Assembly (NCBI RefSeq): GCF_044769865.1
Contig: NZ_JBIZWA010000002.1
Location: 372,001-436,000 of the forward strand
DNA length: 64,000 bases
Reading direction: 5' to 3'
Source: Homoserinimonas sp044769865
GTDB lineage: Bacteria; Actinomycetota; Actinomycetes; Actinomycetales; Microbacteriaceae
Shown here: piece by piece, positions 1-8,630 of the stretch
Position numbering within the stretch: position 1 is the first letter of the stretch
Layout of the letters: the number at the start of each line of letters is the position of its first letter
Made by a program: the position numbers and the translations under genes
The notes under the pieces: model-generated
Databases searched by the model: none
What the model was told of the DNA's origin: nothing
The model's input: the letters and a program-made list of their open reading frames with translations, nothing else

Positions 1-62
1 CGGTGCTCGCGGGTCCCGACCAGAGCCTGCTCTTCGCCGCATACCAGGAGATCGGGGTCTAG
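1..62 (+). CDS. C-terminal end of an upstream gene, possibly 3-dehydroquinate synthase (AroB)
   Basis: Only the last 19 codons are inside the window, read in the frame that begins at base 3 and ends at the TAG at 60-62. The visible end contains a Leu-Leu-x-Ala-Ala-Tyr-x-Glu-Ile pattern, which resembles the C-terminus of actinobacterial AroB. aroB commonly lies directly before efp and nusB in this order of bacteria. The fragment is too short for a firm call; the assignment is mostly from gene order. Confidence 0.4.
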   Translation, partial: VLAGPDQSLLFAAYQEIGV

Positions 63-74
63 CCCCGTCATTCG

Positions 75-101
75 TTGTCGACCAGCTGGAACCGCTAAAC
101 T
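75..101 (+). promoter_or_regulatory. Putative efp promoter
   Basis: A TTGTCG hexamer at 75-80 and a TAAACT -10 hexamer at 96-101 lie in the gap before efp, with a short 15-base spacer. The predicted start point near 108 would give a leader of about 70 nt. The -10 is good and the -35 is weak. Confidence 0.4.
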
Positions 102-178
102 CTCCCACCGGCACAACTGCCACGTCTCTTCCGGCCCTGCGCGCCGGTCCATGTCCCGATCGAACGGATTCTCTCCTC

Positions 179-742
179 ATGGCCACTACCGCTGACATCA
201 AGAACGGCGTCGTCATCAAGATTGACGGCCAGCTCTGGACGGTCATCGACTTCCAGCACGTCAAGCCCGGCAAGGGTGGCGCGTTCGTCCGCACGAAGAT
301 GAAGAACGTCGTGACCGGCAAGACCGTCGACAAGACCTACAACGCGGGCACGAAGATCGAGATCGAGAACGTCGACCGCCGCGACTTCACCTACCTCTAC
401 GCGGATGGCGACTCCTTCGTTTTCATGGACTCGACGGACTACGACCAGATCACGATCTCCGACACGATCGTCGGTGACGCGAAGAACTTCATGCTGGAGA
501 ACCAGCCCGTCACGATTGCCCTCAATAACGGCAACCCGCTCTATATCGACCTGCCGGCATCCGTCGTGCTCGAGGTCACCTACACCGAGCCCGGCCTCCA
601 GGGTGACCGCTCGACCGGCGGCACGAAGCCCGCGACGGTCGAGACCGGCTACGAGATCCAGGTTCCCCTGTTCCTCGAGGCGGGCACGAAGGTCAAGGTC
701 GACACTCGCACGGGCGACTACCTGGGCCGCGTCAACGACTAG
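179..742 (+). CDS. efp: Translation elongation factor P
   Basis: EF-P binds between the ribosomal P and E sites and relieves stalling at polyproline stretches. The 187-residue product has the usual family length: an N-terminal KOW-like domain (about 1-65) and two OB-type domains, with the C-terminal signature (GDRSTGGTKPATVETG) at about 141-156. The functional loop carries Lys32 in PGKGG. Actinobacterial EF-Ps of the unmodified-lysine class usually read PGKGP, so this loop departs from that pattern at the last position. No strong Shine-Dalgarno sequence precedes the ATG. The TAG stop overlaps the GTG start of nusB by one base, so the two genes are probably co-translated. No EF-P lysylation or rhamnosylation genes are in this window. 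Confidence 0.97.
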   Translation: MATTADIKNGVVIKIDGQLWTVIDFQHVKPGKGGAFVRTKMKNVVTGKTVDKTYNAGTKIEIENVDRRDFTYLYADGDSFVFMDSTDYDQITISDTIVGDAKNFMLENQPVTIALNNGNPLYIDLPASVVLEVTYTEPGLQGDRSTGGTKPATVETGYEIQVPLFLEAGTKVKVDTRTGDYLGRVND

Positions 743-1158
743 TGAGCGCCCGCACCAAGGCACGCAAGCGTGCCCTCGACCTGCTCTACGGCGCTGACCT
801 GCGCGAGATCTCCCTCAACAACGCGATCGCCGTCGAATCGGAACGTGCCGCGACCGAACCCGCCCGGCAGGAGTCGTGGCGCTACGCCCTCCAGATCGTG
901 ACCGGCATCGCCGAGCACGGCGACGAGATCGACGAACTGATCGAGACCTACGCGCAGGGTTGGACGATTGATCGGATGCCCGTGCTCGACCGTGCGCTCG
1001 TGCGCATCGGCATCTGGGAGATCATGTTCAACGATGAGGTTCCGGACGCTGTCGCGATCTCCGAGGCGGTCAAGCTGGCAGGCGAACTCAGCACCGATGA
1101 CTCGGCCGGTTTCGTGAACGGCCTCCTGGCACGAATCGCGAGCGTCCACGGGGCCTGA
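742..1158 (+). CDS. nusB: Transcription antitermination factor NusB
   Basis: This 138-residue all-helical protein is the NusB partner of NusE (S10) in rRNA antitermination. It shows the basic N-terminal start of the family (SARTKARKRALDLLY) and the C-terminal NGLL segment (FVNGLLARI) near residue 130. The GTG start shares its first base with the efp stop. The efp-nusB pair is a standard actinobacterial arrangement. A hairpin with a T-rich tail follows the stop, so the pair probably ends here. Confidence 0.95.
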   Translation: MSARTKARKRALDLLYGADLREISLNNAIAVESERAATEPARQESWRYALQIVTGIAEHGDEIDELIETYAQGWTIDRMPVLDRALVRIGIWEIMFNDEVPDAVAISEAVKLAGELSTDDSAGFVNGLLARIASVHGA

Positions 1159-1173
1159 GGCACCGTCCACGGG

Positions 1174-1203
1174 GGATGCTCGGCGGCATCCGGAGTTTGC
1201 GTT
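1174..1203 (+). terminator. Putative terminator after nusB
   Basis: GGATGC (1174-1179) and GCATCC (1186-1191) form a 6-bp stem with a 6-base loop. They are followed by a T-rich stretch around 1196-1212. The stem is short, so this is moderate evidence. It separates nusB from the ABC transporter genes. Confidence 0.45.
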
Positions 1204-1223
1204 TCGTTTCGTTACGCGCCGAC

Positions 1224-1252
1224 TTTGGCGAGCGTGACGGCGGCCGTACTCT
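1224..1252 (+). promoter_or_regulatory. Promoter of the ABC importer, leaderless type
   Basis: TTTGGC at 1224-1229 and TACTCT at 1247-1252 have a 17-base spacer. The -10 lies 6 bases before the GTG start at 1259, so transcription should begin at or next to the start codon. Confidence 0.5.
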
Positions 1253-1258
1253 CAACGG

Positions 1259-2062
1259 GTGTCCATAGCATCCCCCGTCCTCAGCACGGCCGCCGCACTC
1301 GGCGTGAGCCTGTCGGGCGTCTCGCGCGTCTTCGACTCCAAGGTCGTTCTGCGGGACGTCGACCTCACGGTCGCGCCCGGCGAGATCATCGCCCTCATCG
1401 GGGCATCGGGCTGTGGCAAGTCGACGCTGCTGCGCCAGATCTCAGGGCTCGACCTGCCGTCCTCCGGCGCGATCGCGATCAACGGCGAGCGCGTCACGGG
1501 CATCGATCTCCGCTGCTCGGTCGGTTTCCAGGAGCCGAGACTGCTGCCGTGGCGCACGCTCGAGCAGAACGCCCTGCTCGGGCTGCCCCGTGGCACCGCC
1601 AAGTCGGAGGGCCAGGAGCGCGTCCGTGAACTCCTTCGCCTGGTCGGGCTCGCGGATGCCCGCAGCCTCCGCCCACGCCAGGTCTCCGGTGGCATGGCAC
1701 AGCGCGCGTCCCTCGCTCGTGCACTGGCCCGCCGACCCGGCGTCCTCGTACTCGATGAACCGTTCGGCGCCCTCGACGCGCTGACCCGCCTTCAGATGCA
1801 GGATCTGCTGCTGGACGTGCACGCCGCCGAGCCGACCACGATCATCCTCGTGACCCACGACGTCGACGAGGCGCTCTATCTCGCGGACCGCGTCGTGCTG
1901 CTCGGCACCGATCCCGCAGCGCCGAAGCGCGGCGCGAGCATCCGGAGCATCACGACCGTGCCGGGGGTGCGCCCCCGCGACCGCGGAGACGCGACTCTCG
2001 CTCACTTGCGCGCCGAGCTCCTCGAGGGCCTTGGCGTGCACTCGCACCACAGCAACCACTGA
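1259..2062 (+). CDS. ABC transporter ATP-binding protein, sulfonate/NMT1 uptake class
   Basis: This 267-residue nucleotide-binding subunit energises the importer encoded with the next two genes. Walker A (GASGCGKST) is at residues 48-56, the signature (VSGGMAQR) near 143-150, Walker B (VLVLDEPFGALD) near 160-171, and the switch histidine in LVTHD near 200. Sequence style and company (NMT1-like binding protein, SsuC-like permease) place it in the SsuB/TauB/ThiZ group. The C-terminus is histidine-rich. The GTG start has no Shine-Dalgarno but sits 6 bases behind a -10 box. No FMN-dependent sulfonate monooxygenase lies nearby, so the substrate cannot be assigned. Confidence 0.88.
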   Translation: MSIASPVLSTAAALGVSLSGVSRVFDSKVVLRDVDLTVAPGEIIALIGASGCGKSTLLRQISGLDLPSSGAIAINGERVTGIDLRCSVGFQEPRLLPWRTLEQNALLGLPRGTAKSEGQERVRELLRLVGLADARSLRPRQVSGGMAQRASLARALARRPGVLVLDEPFGALDALTRLQMQDLLLDVHAAEPTTIILVTHDVDEALYLADRVVLLGTDPAAPKRGASIRSITTVPGVRPRDRGDATLAHLRAELLEGLGVHSHHSNH

Positions 2063-2109
2063 CCACCTTCCCGACACAGCACCTCTTCTTGAACTAGGAC
2101 GACCACCAC

Positions 2110-3141
2110 ATGCGACGCAAATCCCTCGCCTCCTCCATTGCCCTTGTTGCCGCCGGCGCCCTACTCATGACCGGCTGCGCTGCCGGTGAGGGCAGCGCAC
2201 TTCAGGAGGACGCCGTGAACGCGGGGGAGTGGAGCACCGACACACTCAACATCGACTTCGCGACCTACAACCCGCTGAGCCTCGTCATCAAGGAGCAGGG
2301 TTGGCTCGAGGACGAGCTCGAGGGCGTCACCGTGAACTGGCTGCAGTCCGCCGGCTCCAATAAGGCCAACGAGGCACTCCGCGCGGGGGCCGTTGACGTC
2401 GGCTCGACCGCAGGCTCCGCCGCGCTGCTCGCCCGGTCGAACGGCTCGCCCATCCAGGTCATCGACATCTATTCGCAGCCGGAGTGGGCGGCGATCGTCG
2501 TCGGCGCTGACTCCGATATCGAGAGCGCCGAGGACCTCCGCGGCAAGCGCATCGCCGCTACCAAGGGCACCGACCCATACTTCTTCCTGCTCCAGACCCT
2601 CGAGGAGGCTGGCATCGGTCTCGACGAGGTCACGATCGAGAACCTGCAGCACGCCGACGGCGGCGCCGCTCTCACCTCGGGCGCGGTCGACGCCTGGTCT
2701 GGGCTCGATCCGATCATGGCGACGACCGAGATCCAGTCGGGTACGAAGCTGGTCTACCGCAACGTGGACTTCAACACCTACGGCTTCCTCAACGCCACCG
2801 AGGACTTCATCGAGAACCACGCGGATGTTGCCCAGGTCGTCGTGAACGCCTACGAGAAGGCCCGGCAGTGGACGCAGGAGAACCCTGACGAGGCGGCGCA
2901 GATCCTCGCGGATGTCGCGGGTATCGACATCGCGGTCGCTGACAAGGTGCTCAACGAGCGCACCATCCTCGAGGGGATCGGCGAGCCCGGTAAGAAGCAG
3001 CGGGATGTGCTCGAGATCGTCGGGCCGATCTTCGTCGAGTCGCAGGACGTCAAGACGCAGGAGCAGATCGATGAGGCGCTCGACTCGCTCTTCAACGACA
3101 GCTTCTTCGCCAAGGCCGACCCGGCCGCGATCGGGGACTGA
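2110..3141 (+). CDS. ABC transporter substrate-binding lipoprotein, NMT1/SsuA class
   Basis: The 343-residue protein starts with a lipoprotein signal peptide: basic RRK, a hydrophobic core, and a Met-Thr-Gly-Cys lipobox with Cys23, where Met rather than the more common Leu stands at -3. The mature part is an NMT1/THI5-type periplasmic-binding fold, as in aliphatic sulfonate, taurine, nitrate or pyrimidine-precursor (HMP) binders. In this family the first lobe holds the ASGG/STAG-like loop; here it is GSTAGSAAL near residue 97-105. It should capture the ligand outside the membrane and pass it to the permease. The stop overlaps the permease ATG by one base. Confidence 0.88.
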   Translation: MRRKSLASSIALVAAGALLMTGCAAGEGSALQEDAVNAGEWSTDTLNIDFATYNPLSLVIKEQGWLEDELEGVTVNWLQSAGSNKANEALRAGAVDVGSTAGSAALLARSNGSPIQVIDIYSQPEWAAIVVGADSDIESAEDLRGKRIAATKGTDPYFFLLQTLEEAGIGLDEVTIENLQHADGGAALTSGAVDAWSGLDPIMATTEIQSGTKLVYRNVDFNTYGFLNATEDFIENHADVAQVVVNAYEKARQWTQENPDEAAQILADVAGIDIAVADKVLNERTILEGIGEPGKKQRDVLEIVGPIFVESQDVKTQEQIDEALDSLFNDSFFAKADPAAIGD

Positions 3142-4043
3142 TGCCGAACCACACAATCGTTGAAGCCCCTGCGCCCGAGACGGGCGCGGGGGCTCCCGCG
3201 AGCCTCCACCAGTACTCGTCGACCTACGGCTATTCCGCCGCCGGATCCGAGGCGAATCCTCCCGTTGATGCGCCTGCTGGCAGCCGGCGGAGCACGCGCG
3301 CTTGGCTGATCGCCGCCGGTGTGGTCTTACCAGTCCTGCTGTTCGCTGCATGGTGGACCATCTCAGCGCTGGCACTCGTGCCCGAACACCGCTTGCCTTC
3401 CCCGACGTCCGTGCTCGAGGCCGCCGTCGAACTCGGCTCGAACGGTACGCTGCTGACCCACATCGCGATCTCGACACAGCGCGTGCTCATCGGTTTCGCG
3501 GCAGGATCGCTTATCGGTCTGGCACTCGGTGCCCTCGTGGGTCTCTCGAAGTGGGGGAGCGCCTTCCTGTCCCCAACGGTCGGCGCCTTCAGGGCCGTTC
3601 CTTCACTCGCCTGGGTCCCTCTCCTCGTGCTGTACGTCGGCATCAATGAGGACTCCAAGGTCGCGCTCATTGCCATCGGCGCCCTCTTCCCCGTCTACAC
3701 GACGGTTGCGGGTGCGCTCCGCCACGTCGACGCACACCTCGTCGAGCTCGGGCGCGCCTACGGCCTGAGTCGCTGGGAGCTCCTCACGCAGGTCCAACTG
3801 CCGGCCGTCGTCCCAAGCATCGTCTCCGGGCTGCGCCTCGCGCTCGCACAGGCGTGGCTCTTTCTCGTGGCGGCAGAACTCATCGCCTCGTCAATGGGCC
3901 TGGGCTTCCTGCTTGTCGATTCGCAGAACAACGGCAGGGTCGACCGCATGTTCCTGACGATCATCCTCCTCGGCATCCTTGGCAAGACGACGGATGCGCT
4001 GATCGGTCTTCTCGAGAAGTACCTGCTCAAGCGCTGGTCCTGA
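3141..4043 (+). CDS. ABC transporter permease, SsuC/TauC class
   Basis: This 300-residue membrane subunit has a soluble N-terminal segment of about 50 residues, then about six predicted membrane helices. The cytoplasmic EAA loop (ELGRAYGLSRWELL) lies near residues 202-215, followed by a VQLPAVVP stretch that docks on the ATPase. It starts on the last base of the preceding stop codon and shares the operon with the two other importer subunits. Codon 63 is TTA (3327-3329), a rare leucine codon in such GC-rich genomes. Confidence 0.88.
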   Translation: MPNHTIVEAPAPETGAGAPASLHQYSSTYGYSAAGSEANPPVDAPAGSRRSTRAWLIAAGVVLPVLLFAAWWTISALALVPEHRLPSPTSVLEAAVELGSNGTLLTHIAISTQRVLIGFAAGSLIGLALGALVGLSKWGSAFLSPTVGAFRAVPSLAWVPLLVLYVGINEDSKVALIAIGALFPVYTTVAGALRHVDAHLVELGRAYGLSRWELLTQVQLPAVVPSIVSGLRLALAQAWLFLVAAELIASSMGLGFLLVDSQNNGRVDRMFLTIILLGILGKTTDALIGLLEKYLLKRWS

Positions 4044-4067
4044 CGCTGGAGAGTCTCGACCGGACTG

Positions 4068-4073
4068 TATGCT
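4068..4073 (+). promoter_or_regulatory. Putative -10 box of the pyr operon
   Basis: TATGCT lies 24 bases after the importer's stop codon, upstream of the PyrR-binding loop. A start point near 4080 would leave a leader of about 53 nt that contains the loop. No convincing -35 was found. Confidence 0.45.
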
Positions 4074-4102
4074 GGTCGAAACACCACGACATCCTTTAAC
4101 CA

Positions 4103-4127
4103 CCGTCCTGTGAGGCGGGAAAGGAGG
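4103..4127 (+). promoter_or_regulatory. PyrR-binding RNA loop overlapping the pyrR ribosome binding site
   Basis: CCG (4103-4105) pairs with CGG (4116-4118) around a TCCTGTGAGG loop (4106-4115). This matches the conserved UCC-x-G-x-GAGG core of PyrR-binding loops. The Shine-Dalgarno AAGGAGG (4121-4127) follows immediately, 5 bases before the pyrR ATG. In mycobacteria PyrR with UMP/UTP blocks translation through such a loop rather than through attenuation. I see no terminator hairpin here, so translational repression is the likely mode. Confidence 0.72.
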
Positions 4128-4132
4128 TCAGA

Positions 4133-4677
4133 ATGCCGGAGCGAGTCGTTCTCCAGCAGGCTGATATTGCGCGCGCACTCACGCGTATCTCGCACGAGAT
4201 CCTTGAATCCAATCGCGGAGCCGACGGCATCGTTCTCCTCGGGATCCCCACGCGCGGAGTGCTCCTCGGCCGACGGATCGCCGAGACGATGTCCCAGATC
4301 GCCGCTGTGCCCGTGCCACACGGCTCCCTCGACGTCACGATGTACCGCGACGATCTCTCGCGGGGCCGCATCCGCACCCCCTCGCCGACTCAGATCCCGT
4401 CCGGCGGCATCGACGGGGCCGTCGTCGTGCTCGTCGATGACGTGCTGTACTCGGGTCGCACGATCAGGGCGGCACTCGACGCGCTCGGTGACCTCGGACG
4501 TCCCCGCGCGGTGCGACTCGCAGCACTCGTCGACCGCGGGCACCGTGAACTTCCCATCCGCCCGGACTTCGTCGGCAAGAACCTTCCCTCCTCGCAGCAC
4601 GAGCGCATCAATGTGCGGCTGACGGAGGTCGACGGCGATGAGTACGTGAGCATTGTCTCACCCGAGGGAGACCCCGC

Positions 4678-4681
<4 letters not shown>
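4133..4681 (+). CDS. pyrR: Bifunctional pyr operon regulator / uracil phosphoribosyltransferase PyrR
   Basis: PyrR binds pyr mRNA when UMP or UTP is high and also has weak uracil phosphoribosyltransferase activity. The 182-residue product has the PRPP-binding motif VVLVDDVLYSGRT at about residues 100-112 and the family TRGVLLGRRIA segment near 40-50. The ATG has a strong AAGGAGG 5 bases upstream, and that site is adjacent to a PyrR-binding loop, which suggests autoregulation of the whole operon. The 3' end overlaps pyrB by four bases (GTGA), giving tight translational coupling. Confidence 0.95.
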
Positions 4682-5627
<946 letters not shown>

Positions 5628-5631
<4 letters not shown>

Positions 5632-6956
5632 GCGAGTCGATCGTTGTGAAGGGCGCGCGGCTACTGGGCGGCGATTCGACCGACCTGCTCGTGCGCGACG
5701 GAGTCATCGCGGAGATGGGCTCTGGCCTCAGCGAGGGCGGAGCACGGGTCATCGACGCCGCCGGTCTCATCGCTCTGCCTGGCCTGGTCGACCTCCACAC
5801 CCACCTTCGTGAGCCCGGGTTCGAGCAGAGCGAGACCGTGCTGACGGGATCTCGCGCAGCGGCAGCCGGTGGCTTCACGGCCGTGCATGCGATGGCAAAC
5901 ACCTCGCCCGTCGCCGACACGGCAGGAGTCGTCGAGCAGGTCGCCTCCCTCGGGGACGCCGCTGGCTACGTGACGGTTCGTCCCGTCGGCGCGGTCACGG
6001 TCGGGCTGAATGGCGAGGCCCTCGCGGAGATCGGCGCCATGGCCCGCAGCCGCGCAGCGGTGCGCGTCTTCAGCGACGACGGCAAGTGCGTCTCAGACCC
6101 CCTCCTCATGCGCCGGGCCCTTGAGTACGTCAAAGCCTTCGACGGAGTCATCGCCCAGCACGCGCAGGAACCACGTCTCACCGAGGGTGCCCAGATGAAT
6201 GAGGGCGTCGTCTCGAGCGAGTTGGGACTCGCAGGATGGCCCGCTGTCGCGGAAGAGGCGATCATCGCGCGCGACGTGCTGCTCGCCGAACACGTCGGCT
6301 CGCGAGTCCACATCTGCCACCTCTCCACGGCCGGCTCCGTCGAGGTCGTGCGCTGGGCCAAGTCCCGCGGTATTGCGGTGACGGCCGAGGTGACTCCGCA
6401 CCACCTCCTCCTCGATGAGGAGCTCGTGCGCAGCTACGACGCGCGATACAAGGTCAATCCACCGCTTCGCCGCGCGGAAGATGTCCAGGCACTCCGCGCC
6501 GGGCTCGCCGACGGCACGATCGACATCGTCGCGACCGACCATGCCCCGCACCCGGCCGAGGACAAGGACTGCGAATGGTCGGGCGCCGCCTTCGGGATGG
6601 TGGGACTCGAGACCGCGCTGTCGGTCGTGCAGGCATCCGTCGTCGACTCGGGCCACTTGGACTGGGCGGATGTCGCGCGCGTCTTCTCGAGAGTTCCCGC
6701 CGAGATCGGGCGACTCTCCGGCTACGAGCGCGGCATCGCGGTGGGTGCGGAAGCGAACTTCACCCTCTACGACGAAACGGCATCGCGGGTCATCGAGAAG
6801 GGCGACCTTCGGGGCAAGAGCACGAACTCGCCGTATCTCTCGCTCTCGCTCCCCGGCCGCGTCGTCGCGACCGTGCATGCGGGCCGCGCGACCGTGCTTG
6901 ACGGCGCCCTCGTCGATGCCGACGCCCTGCGCTCGGGAGGAGGCCACCGTGGATAA
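5628..6956 (+). CDS. pyrC: Dihydroorotase
   Basis: PyrC cyclises carbamoyl-aspartate to dihydroorotate. The 442-residue protein is a class I dihydroorotase of the amidohydrolase family. The metal-binding HxH is His57-x-His59 in VDLHTHLREPG, an FSDDGKC segment follows near residue 149, and ATDHAPH near 302-308 supplies further active-site residues. It starts at the ATG of an ATGA overlap with pyrB and ends 8 bases inside the next gene. Confidence 0.97.
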
Positions 6957-7485
6957 GAACGTGCTCATGGCAATCGTGCTTGCGCTGATGGTCGTGCTGC
7001 TGGGTCTCATGGTGCTGGGTTGGTACAACCGCCGTCGTCGGCAATCGTCGATTCCGGCGCCGCGCCGGCTCGATGGCGCCCTTGCGGACGCGGGCTTCAC
7101 CTCTGACGTCTTCTACGTGGCCACGACGGTCGCGGGGGAGCCGCTCGAGCGCATCGCGGTGGGCGGGCTGGGCTTCCGCGCCCGCGCCTCGATCGCCACG
7201 AACGGCGCGGGTGTCGCGTTGACGATCCCGGGCCAGGCGCCCGTCTGGATTCCCGCAGGGGAGATTGTCGGCATCGACCGGGCGACCTGGGCGATCGACC
7301 GTGTGGTCGAGCCAGACGGCCTCGTCCTACTCGCATGGCGCCTCGTCGCCGACTCGGGGGAGTCCACTCCCGTCGACTCCTATCTGCGATTCGACGCACC
7401 CACCTTCGCGGCGGACTTCATCGCCGCCGTCACCGAACTCATCAACCAGACATCACCGTCATCCGCCCAGGGAGGAACCGCCTAG
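6949..7485 (+). CDS. Membrane-anchored PH-like domain protein of the pyr operon (unknown function)
   Basis: The 178-residue product starts with a single strong transmembrane helix (about residues 5-24), then a basic RRRRQ stop-transfer stretch and a soluble beta-rich domain of about 130 residues that resembles a PH-like fold. I chose the GTG at 6949 because GGGAGGAGG lies just upstream and the protein then begins right at the membrane helix. It overlaps pyrC by 8 bases and carA by one base. A comparable membrane protein sits between pyrC and carA in mycobacteria (Rv1382), so the position is conserved. The function is unknown; a membrane anchor or regulator for pyrimidine synthesis is only a guess. 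Confidence 0.8.
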   Translation: MDKNVLMAIVLALMVVLLGLMVLGWYNRRRRQSSIPAPRRLDGALADAGFTSDVFYVATTVAGEPLERIAVGGLGFRARASIATNGAGVALTIPGQAPVWIPAGEIVGIDRATWAIDRVVEPDGLVLLAWRLVADSGESTPVDSYLRFDAPTFAADFIAAVTELINQTSPSSAQGGTA

Positions 7486-8630
7486 TGGCCATCGCAGAAC
7501 CCGCCGTGCTCGTACTCGAGGACGGCAGCAGATACACGGGACGTGCCTACGGCGCCCGCGGCACGACCCTGGGCGAGGCGGTCTTCGCGACCGGCATGAC
7601 CGGATACCAGGAGACGATCACCGATCCGTCCTACGCGGGCCAGATCGTCATCATGACGGCGCCCCACATCGGCAACACGGGGGTGAACAGCGAGGACAAC
7701 GAGTCGAAGCGCATCTGGGTCAACGGCTTCGTCGTGCGCGACCCCTCCCGAGTCGTCTCCAACTACCGCGCAGAGGGTGACCTCGCTGAGCGCCTCGAAC
7801 GTGAGAACGTCGTTGGCATCAGCGGCATCGACACCCGTGCCGTCACCCGTCGCATCCGCGATGCCGGGGCCATGCGGGCGGGCGTGTTCTCCGGCGCGGA
7901 CGCGGAACTGTCACCCGAGGAGCAGCTCGCGGCGGTGCGCGCGGCCGAGGGGATGGTCGGGCAGAACCTCTCCGGCAACGTCTCGACGACCGACGCATAC
8001 GTCATCCCGGCCGAGGGTGATCGGCTCGGCACCGTCGCGGTGCTCGACCTCGGTGTCAAGGATTCGACCCTCAACTACATCTCGGCTCGCGGCTTCGACG
8101 TGCACGTCCTGCCGCAGACGGCGTCGATCGACGATGTGCTCGCTGTTGAACCGGATGCTGTCTTCTACTCCAACGGGCCGGGCGACCCCGGTGCATCCGA
8201 CCAGCACGTCGAGTTGCTGCAGAATGTGCTCCGCGAAGGGCTGCCCTTCTTCGGCATCTGCTTCGGCAACCAGCTGCTGGGGCGCGCCCTCGGATATGGC
8301 ACCTACAAGCTCCCCTTCGGGCACCGTGGCATCAACCAGCCCGTCGTCGACAAGGGCACTGGGCGCGTCGAGATCACCTCGCACAACCATGGCTTCGCAG
8401 TGGATGCACCGACCGACGGCCCGAGCGATTCGCCCGCCGGCTTCGGCCGGGTCGAGGTGAGCCACGTCAACCTCAACGACAACGTCGTGGAGGGCCTCCG
8501 CGCGCTCGACATCCCCGCATTCTCCGTGCAGTACCACCCCGAGGCGGCGGCTGGCCCGCACGACGCCAACTACCTCTTCGATCGGTTCCGCGACATGGTG
8601 CTCGAGCACAAGCAGAAGGAAAGCAAGTAA
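7485..8630 (+). CDS. carA: Carbamoyl phosphate synthase small (glutaminase) subunit
   Basis: CarA hydrolyses glutamine and channels ammonia to CarB. The 381-residue protein has the N-terminal CarA domain (about 1-150) and a class I glutamine amidotransferase domain. Its catalytic Cys lies in GICFGNQ near residue 259, and the His-Pro-Glu pair in QYHPEA near 350. I placed the start at the GTG sharing its first base with the preceding stop (7483-7485), because the family begins there with a beta-strand and an ExGxxY-like segment; earlier in-frame starts would add unrelated sequence. It overlaps carB by one base. Confidence 0.96.
   Translation: MAIAEPAVLVLEDGSRYTGRAYGARGTTLGEAVFATGMTGYQETITDPSYAGQIVIMTAPHIGNTGVNSEDNESKRIWVNGFVVRDPSRVVSNYRAEGDLAERLERENVVGISGIDTRAVTRRIRDAGAMRAGVFSGADAELSPEEQLAAVRAAEGMVGQNLSGNVSTTDAYVIPAEGDRLGTVAVLDLGVKDSTLNYISARGFDVHVLPQTASIDDVLAVEPDAVFYSNGPGDPGASDQHVELLQNVLREGLPFFGICFGNQLLGRALGYGTYKLPFGHRGINQPVVDKGTGRVEITSHNHGFAVDAPTDGPSDSPAGFGRVEVSHVNLNDNVVEGLRALDIPAFSVQYHPEAAAGPHDANYLFDRFRDMVLEHKQKESK

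Noticed and set aside
2161..3477. A 438-codon minus-strand frame opposite the binding-protein gene
   Set aside because: The + strand gene has a signal peptide, lipobox and correct family length; the opposite frame is a composition artefact.
6415..6948. An in-frame N-terminal extension of the PH-like protein through pyrC
   Set aside because: The extension is Arg/Ser-rich shadow sequence of pyrC. The GTG at 6949 has a good ribosome binding site and starts right at the membrane helix.
7335..7484. A longer carA start inside the upstream membrane protein gene
   Set aside because: The added residues do not resemble CarA, while the GTG at 7485 matches the family N-terminus and couples to the preceding stop.
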